DNA from: Nocardia sp.
Lineage (GTDB): Bacteria; Actinomycetota; Actinomycetes; Mycobacteriales; Mycobacteriaceae
Direction: 5' to 3'
Assembly (NCBI RefSeq): GCF_025465275.1
Contig: NZ_JAODNK010000063.1
Location: 1-64,000, forward strand
Length of the DNA: 64,000 nt
This document shows positions 60,714 to 64,000 of this stretch, in pieces. The position numbers were made by a program, and so were the translations under genes. How positions within the stretch are numbered: the stretch's first letter is position 1; each line of letters starts with the position of its first letter. The notes beneath the pieces were generated by a model. It was not told the DNA's origin and searched no databases. It saw only the letters and a program-made list of their open reading frames with translations.

Positions 60714-61997
60714 TCAGGCCGTGATGCGGCCCAGGATCAGCGGAGCGGGCTCGGGAGCCGTGCCGATGGCGAAGGCGTCGCGAAGCGCTTCCAGGGCGGC
60801 GGGGAAGGCTTCCGGGGTATCGGTATGCAGGGTGAGCAAGGGGCTGCCCGCCGTGACGGTATCGCCGGGCTTGGCATGCATTTCGATGCCCGCGCCGAAT
60901 TGCACGCTGTCGCCCTGTCGCGCCCGGCCCGCGCCCAGGCGCCACGCGGCTATGCCGATATCGAGAGCGTCGAGGCGAGCGAGAGTTCCGGAGGACGGGG
61001 CCGTCACCACTTCGGTGTGGCGCGCCCGGGGCAGCGGCGCATCGGGGTCGCCGCCCTGGGCGCTGATCATCGCGCGCCAGTGGTCCATGGCGCGGCCGTC
61101 GGCCAGGGCCTCGGCCGGGTCGGCGTCGATTCCGGCCTGGGCCAGCATTTCCCGGGCCAGGGTGAGGGTGAGCTCGACGACGTCGGCCGGTCCCCCACCG
61201 GCCAGCACCTCCAGCGATTCGGCGACTTCGAGGGCATTGCCCGCGGTCAGACCGAGCGGGGTGTCCATGGCGGTGAGCAGAGCCACGGTGCGCACGCCCG
61301 CATCGGTGCCGAGTTCGACCATGGCCGTGGCCAATTCACGCGCCTGGCCGAGTTGCTTCAGGAATGCCCCGCGGCCGACCTTCACGTCCAGGACCAGCGC
61401 GCCGGTCCCCTCGGCGATCTTCTTACTCATGATGGAACTTGCGATCAGGGGGATGGATTCGACGGTCCCGGTCACGTCACGCAGCGCGTAGAGCCGTTTG
61501 TCGGCGGGTGCGAGGTCGGCTCCGGCGGCGCAGACCACCGCACCGACCGTCGGGTCGGCAAGGATCTCGCGCATGCGATCGACCGAGATATCGGCCTGCC
61601 AGCCGGAAATCGCCTCGAGCTTGTCCAATGTGCCACCGGTATGGCCCAATCCGCGCCCGGAGAGCTGTGGCACCGACGCTCCGCAGGCCGCGACCAGCGG
61701 CGACAGCGGCAGGGTGATCTTGTCGCCGACACCGCCGGTGGAGTGCTTGTCCACGGTGGGCCGCACCAGATCACCGAAGTCCAAGCGCTTTCCGGAGTCG
61801 ATCATGGCGGCGGTCCAGCGGGCGGTCTCGCGACGCGTCATACCGCGCCAGACAATCGCCATGGCCAGGGCCGACATCTGCTCGTCCGCGACTTCACCGC
61901 GGGTGAACGCGTCCACCACCCAATCGATCTGCGCGTCGCTGAGCTCCCCGCCGTCGCGCTTCGCCCGGATTACGTCAACAGCCGAGTGCACACTCAT
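60714..61997 (-). CDS. deoA: Thymidine phosphorylase
   Basis: 427 residues from ATG 61997. Splits thymidine to thymine and deoxyribose-1-phosphate. Signature KHSTGGVGDKITLPL with phosphate-binding residues, GRGLGHTGGTLDKLEAI, DVKVGRGAFLKQ, and SIMSKKIAEGTGALVLDVKVG. The C-terminal swivelling domain is intact. GGGTGGGG precedes the start. It is downstream of cdd, with palindromic element copy 3 between. Confidence 0.95.
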   Translation of the reverse strand: MSVHSAVDVIRAKRDGGELSDAQIDWVVDAFTRGEVADEQMSALAMAIVWRGMTRRETARWTAAMIDSGKRLDFGDLVRPTVDKHSTGGVGDKITLPLSPLVAACGASVPQLSGRGLGHTGGTLDKLEAISGWQADISVDRMREILADPTVGAVVCAAGADLAPADKRLYALRDVTGTVESIPLIASSIMSKKIAEGTGALVLDVKVGRGAFLKQLGQARELATAMVELGTDAGVRTVALLTAMDTPLGLTAGNALEVAESLEVLAGGGPADVVELTLTLAREMLAQAGIDADPAEALADGRAMDHWRAMISAQGGDPDAPLPRARHTEVVTAPSSGTLARLDALDIGIAAWRLGAGRARQGDSVQFGAGIEMHAKPGDTVTAGSPLLTLHTDTPEAFPAALEALRDAFAIGTAPEPAPLILGRITA

Positions 61998-62026
61998 TTC
62001 CCCACCCTGGCATGCCCACTCCCCTT

Positions 62027-62101
62027 CGTCATCCCGGCGCGCTTTTCGCCGGGATCCACACTTTTCGGGGTGGATCCCGGCCAAAACATGCCGGGATGAC
62101 G
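62027..62101. repeat. Palindromic interspersed element, copy 3
   Basis: Shorter (75 bp) version of the element at 41058 and 59052, with the same outer arms (CGTCATCCCGGC / GCCGGGATGACG) and a short loop CTTTTCGGG. It stands within the cdd-deoA unit, 29 bp upstream of the deoA start, so it may affect deoA expression. Confidence 0.9.
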
Positions 62102-62124
62102 AAGGGTGTCGCGCTGGGAAGCGG

Positions 62125-62526
62125 TTACTGCTGTCCGGCTTCGAGATCCTCGGGTCCGAAGGCGTCCGGGAGCAGCGTCCTCAGCGGGACCGGTTCGCCG
62201 CGGTGGTCGATCAGCGCGTCCGCTCCCCCGTGTTCGAAGAGCAGTTGCCTGCAGCGACCGCACGGCATCAGAATTTCGCCCCGGGAGTCGCATACGGAGA
62301 CCGCGCGCAGACGTCCGCCACCGGACGAAATCAAGTTACCGACCAGTACACATTCAGCGCAGAGGCCCAAACCGTATGAGATATTTTCCACATTGCAGCC
62401 GCTCACAATTCGCCCGTCCACGGTGAGAGCAGCGGCTCCGACGGGGAATCGGGAGTAGGGCGCATAGGCATTTCGCATTACTTCAAATGCGCTGCCTCGC
62501 AAGAGATTCCACTCAATATCAGACAT
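62125..62526 (-). CDS. cdd: Cytidine deaminase
   Basis: 133 residues, the usual tetrameric type. From ATG 62526 behind GAAGGA. APYSRFPVGAAALTVDGRIVSGCNVEN, zinc and catalytic Glu in CAECVLVGNL, and PCGRCRQLL with the other two zinc cysteines. Converts cytidine/deoxycytidine to (deoxy)uridine, which deoA-type phosphorylase and upp can recycle. Divergent from sdhC. Confidence 0.95.
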   Translation of the reverse strand: MSDIEWNLLRGSAFEVMRNAYAPYSRFPVGAAALTVDGRIVSGCNVENISYGLGLCAECVLVGNLISSGGGRLRAVSVCDSRGEILMPCGRCRQLLFEHGGADALIDHRGEPVPLRTLLPDAFGPEDLEAGQQ

Positions 62527-62591
62527 ATCGGACCATCCTTCCATGCCCGTGCGAGCACCCGCGCAGAAGCCATCGGACAGCGTCCAAAAAC

Positions 62592-62610
62592 TCAGGAAAG
62601 GCAAACCTAA
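62592..62610. promoter_or_regulatory. Candidate IdeR/DtxR iron box
   Basis: TCAGGAAAGGCAAACCTAA matches the 19-bp IdeR/DtxR consensus TTAGGTTAGGCTAACCTAA at 15 positions, the right half best. A second AGGCAAAC is present about 25 bp on. It lies in the 300-bp divergent gap between cdd and sdhC, which otherwise holds only promoter-like DNA. Iron-dependent control of the Fe-S and haem enzyme SDH is plausible. Confidence 0.45.
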
Positions 62611-62826
62611 CTCAGGATATTTCAGGCAAACGAGCGGCACGCCGAATTAGTTCCGGTACGGGGCTGGGATTAGAGTTCACGACAGATCGGTTCAGGTTCC
62701 CGACTGCGGGCCTGCAGCACTGCCACCGGACGGCGATTCCGGCTGTGAGCTGGTGTTATCGACAGTCCAATGGCTCCGCGCCGGATCTGACCGGGTCCAT
62801 CAACGACGTTGGAGGCACCGCACTCT

Positions 62827-63219
62827 ATGACCACGCTAGAAGCTCCGGCAAAGCCGAAGCGGACCCTGTACCGAGGCGACCCCGGTATGTGGTCCTGGGC
62901 GCTCCACCGCATCACCGGTGTGACGATCTTCTTCTTCCTGTTCGTCCATGTCCTGGACACCGCGCTCGTGCGCGTCAGCCCGGACACGTACGACAAGGCG
63001 ATCGAGACGTACAAGAACCCGCTCGTCGCCCTGATGGAGATGGGTCTCGTTGTCTGCGTGCTGTTCCACGCGTTCAACGGCATCCGCGTCATCCTGGTCG
63101 ACTTCTGGTCGAAGGGGCCCCGCTACCAGCGCCAGATGCTCTGGATCGTGCTCACGATCTGGATCCTTGTCGCGGGCGCCGGGATCGGCCGCCAGCTCTT
63201 CTACCTGCTGACGAATTGA
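62827..63219 (+). CDS. sdhC: Succinate dehydrogenase cytochrome b556 subunit
   Basis: 130 residues from ATG 62827 with three membrane helices. MWSWALHRITGVTIFFFLFVHVLDTALVRVSPDTYD has the R-x-T-G and the haem His region; GLVVCVLFHAFNGIRVILVDFW has another conserved His. It anchors SdhA-SdhB and helps reduce quinone. The first member of an sdhC-sdhD-sdhA run; sdhB is beyond the window. Confidence 0.93.
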   Translation: MTTLEAPAKPKRTLYRGDPGMWSWALHRITGVTIFFFLFVHVLDTALVRVSPDTYDKAIETYKNPLVALMEMGLVVCVLFHAFNGIRVILVDFWSKGPRYQRQMLWIVLTIWILVAGAGIGRQLFYLLTN

Positions 63220-63227
63220 GCCTCGAG

Positions 63228-63659
63228 ATGACCGCACCTGTTCTCGGTAAGTCCTACGACCGCCCCGCCAGCCTGGACGCGCCCCGCGCCCCGCGGCGTC
63301 AGGGTGGCAATAACTTCGAGAAGTACGCGTGGCTGTTCATGCGTGCCTCCGGCCTGCTGCTCGTCGTTCTGGTCATCGGCCATATGACGATCATGCTGAT
63401 GCTGGACGGCGGCGTGCACCGGCTGAACTTCGCGTTCGTCGCCGGCCGCTGGGCCTCGCCGTTCTGGCAGATCTGGGATCTGACCATGCTGTGGCTGGCA
63501 CAGCTGCACGGCGGCAACGGCCTGCGCACCGTCATCGACGATTACGCGCGCAAGGACTCCACCCGCTTCTGGCTGAAGGCCGCGCTGGTCGTGTCCATGA
63601 TTCTCGTCATGGTCACCGGCACCTACGTGATCTTCACCTTCGACCCCAACATCAGTTAG
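63228..63659 (+). CDS. sdhD: Succinate dehydrogenase hydrophobic membrane anchor subunit
   Basis: 143 residues from ATG 63228, eight bases after the sdhC stop. Three helices: [24 protein letters not shown] with the conserved RxSG and His, a central helix [17 protein letters not shown] with [17 protein letters not shown], and a final [18 protein letters not shown]. It binds quinone and haem with SdhC. Codon use agrees with its neighbours. Confidence 0.93.
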   Translation: MTAPVLGKSYDRPASLDAPRAPRRQGGNNFEKYAWLFMRASGLLLVVLVIGHMTIMLMLDGGVHRLNFAFVAGRWASPFWQIWDLTMLWLAQLHGGNGLRTVIDDYARKDSTRFWLKAALVVSMILVMVTGTYVIFTFDPNIS

Positions 63660-63675
63660 GAACAGGCAGCCTCCG

Positions 63676-64000
63676 ATGAGTGAATCCCGACCGATTCAGG
63701 AGCACCGGTACGACGTCGTCATCGTCGGCGCCGGTGGCGCAGGTATGCGCGCGGCGATCGAGTCCGGACCCCGCGTCCGCACCGCTGTCCTGACCAAGCT
63801 CTACCCGACCCGCAGCCACACCGGTGCGGCGCAGGGCGGCATGTGCGCCGCGCTCGCGAACGTGGAAGAGGACAACTGGGAGTGGCACACCTTCGACACC
63901 GTCAAGGGTGGTGACTACCTGGTCGACCAGGACGCCGCGGAGATCATGGCCAAGGAGGCCATCGACGCCGTGCTCGACCTGGAGAAGATGGGCCTGCCGT
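63676..64000 (+). CDS. sdhA: Succinate dehydrogenase flavoprotein subunit (3' end beyond window)
   Basis: The first 108 residues. FAD motif [19 protein letters not shown], then [49 protein letters not shown], with the His in [10 protein letters not shown] that bonds FAD covalently. The gene starts at ATG 63676, 16 bp after sdhD. The rest of the enzyme and sdhB lie to the right. Confidence 0.97.
   Translation, partial: MSESRPIQEHRYDVVIVGAGGAGMRAAIESGPRVRTAVLTKLYPTRSHTGAAQGGMCAALANVEEDNWEWHTFDTVKGGDYLVDQDAAEIMAKEAIDAVLDLEKMGLP

Noticed and set aside
1..64000. CRISPR array, prophage, or integrated element
   Set aside because: No regularly spaced identical repeats, no integrase, no phage structural genes and no tRNA gene bounded by direct repeats were found. 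The repeated elements present are short palindromes only.

Overview
The window is high-GC actinobacterial chromosome with mycolic-acid-bacterium content: acyl-CoA carboxylase AccA3/AccD5/AccE5, a DesA-type acyl-ACP desaturase, PrrAB, ESX-type secretion partners and LpdA. Gene order from purE to sdhA closely follows, from memory, the Mycobacterium tuberculosis Rv3275c-Rv3318 block, but with insertions and losses typical of Nocardia or a close relative. Nocardiaceae is my best placement (inference; no 16S gene, tRNA or other RNA gene was seen).

Region by region. 1-1447: a TetR gene cut by the window edge, then an excisionase-like antitoxin and a frameshifted PIN toxin. 1450-3775: purE-purK with a divergent GtrA gene. 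3921-9635: two histidine kinase/response regulator pairs (PrrB/PrrA and an unnamed OmpR pair), a small secreted protein and a PH-domain membrane protein. 9821-23278: lipid and lysine block with desA, birA, accA3, a catalytically doubtful SseA, a SufR-like regulator, Maf, accE5, accD5, and the lysine-to-aminoadipate genes lat, lrpA and a divergent aldehyde dehydrogenase. BirA would biotinylate AccA3, which joins AccD5 and AccE5.

23411-32652: an SDR-patatin operon with a divergent TetR regulator and a likely operator, a histidine phosphatase, the giant DNA-repair helicase Lhr and a Nei-type glycosylase. 32653-37500 is the most disturbed part: a decayed Scr1/DUF397 regulator pair, a winged-helix protein, an unrecognised 255-residue protein, a nickel/cobalt permease-TenA operon with a divergent Fur-family regulator and shared palindrome, and a short gene relic. 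37506-42426: divergent glpD/glpK (glycerol use) and a PLP aminotransferase, followed by a flavin monooxygenase relic.

42755-54518: a membrane-anchored repeat protein, a secreted Pro/Thr-rich protein, lpdA, a gamma-glutamylcyclotransferase-like gene, two M20 amidohydrolases, an enoyl-CoA hydratase, purine nucleoside phosphorylase and a phosphohexomutase. 54547-62526 is a nucleoside salvage cluster (upp, add, deoA, cdd) into which a type VII secretion-like cassette is set at 55309-57761 (EspC-like protein, 64-residue ORF, NlpC/P60 hydrolase, two YbaB-like proteins). The window ends in sdhC-sdhD-sdhA, preceded by a candidate iron-regulator (IdeR/DtxR) box.

Three copies of a 75-90 bp palindromic element (41058, 59052, 62027) lie between genes, and many gene ends carry perfect hairpins. 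The best candidates for something undescribed are the T7SS-like cassette, the palindromic element family, the Cys-less SseA and the regulatory palindromes shared by accA3 and accD5.
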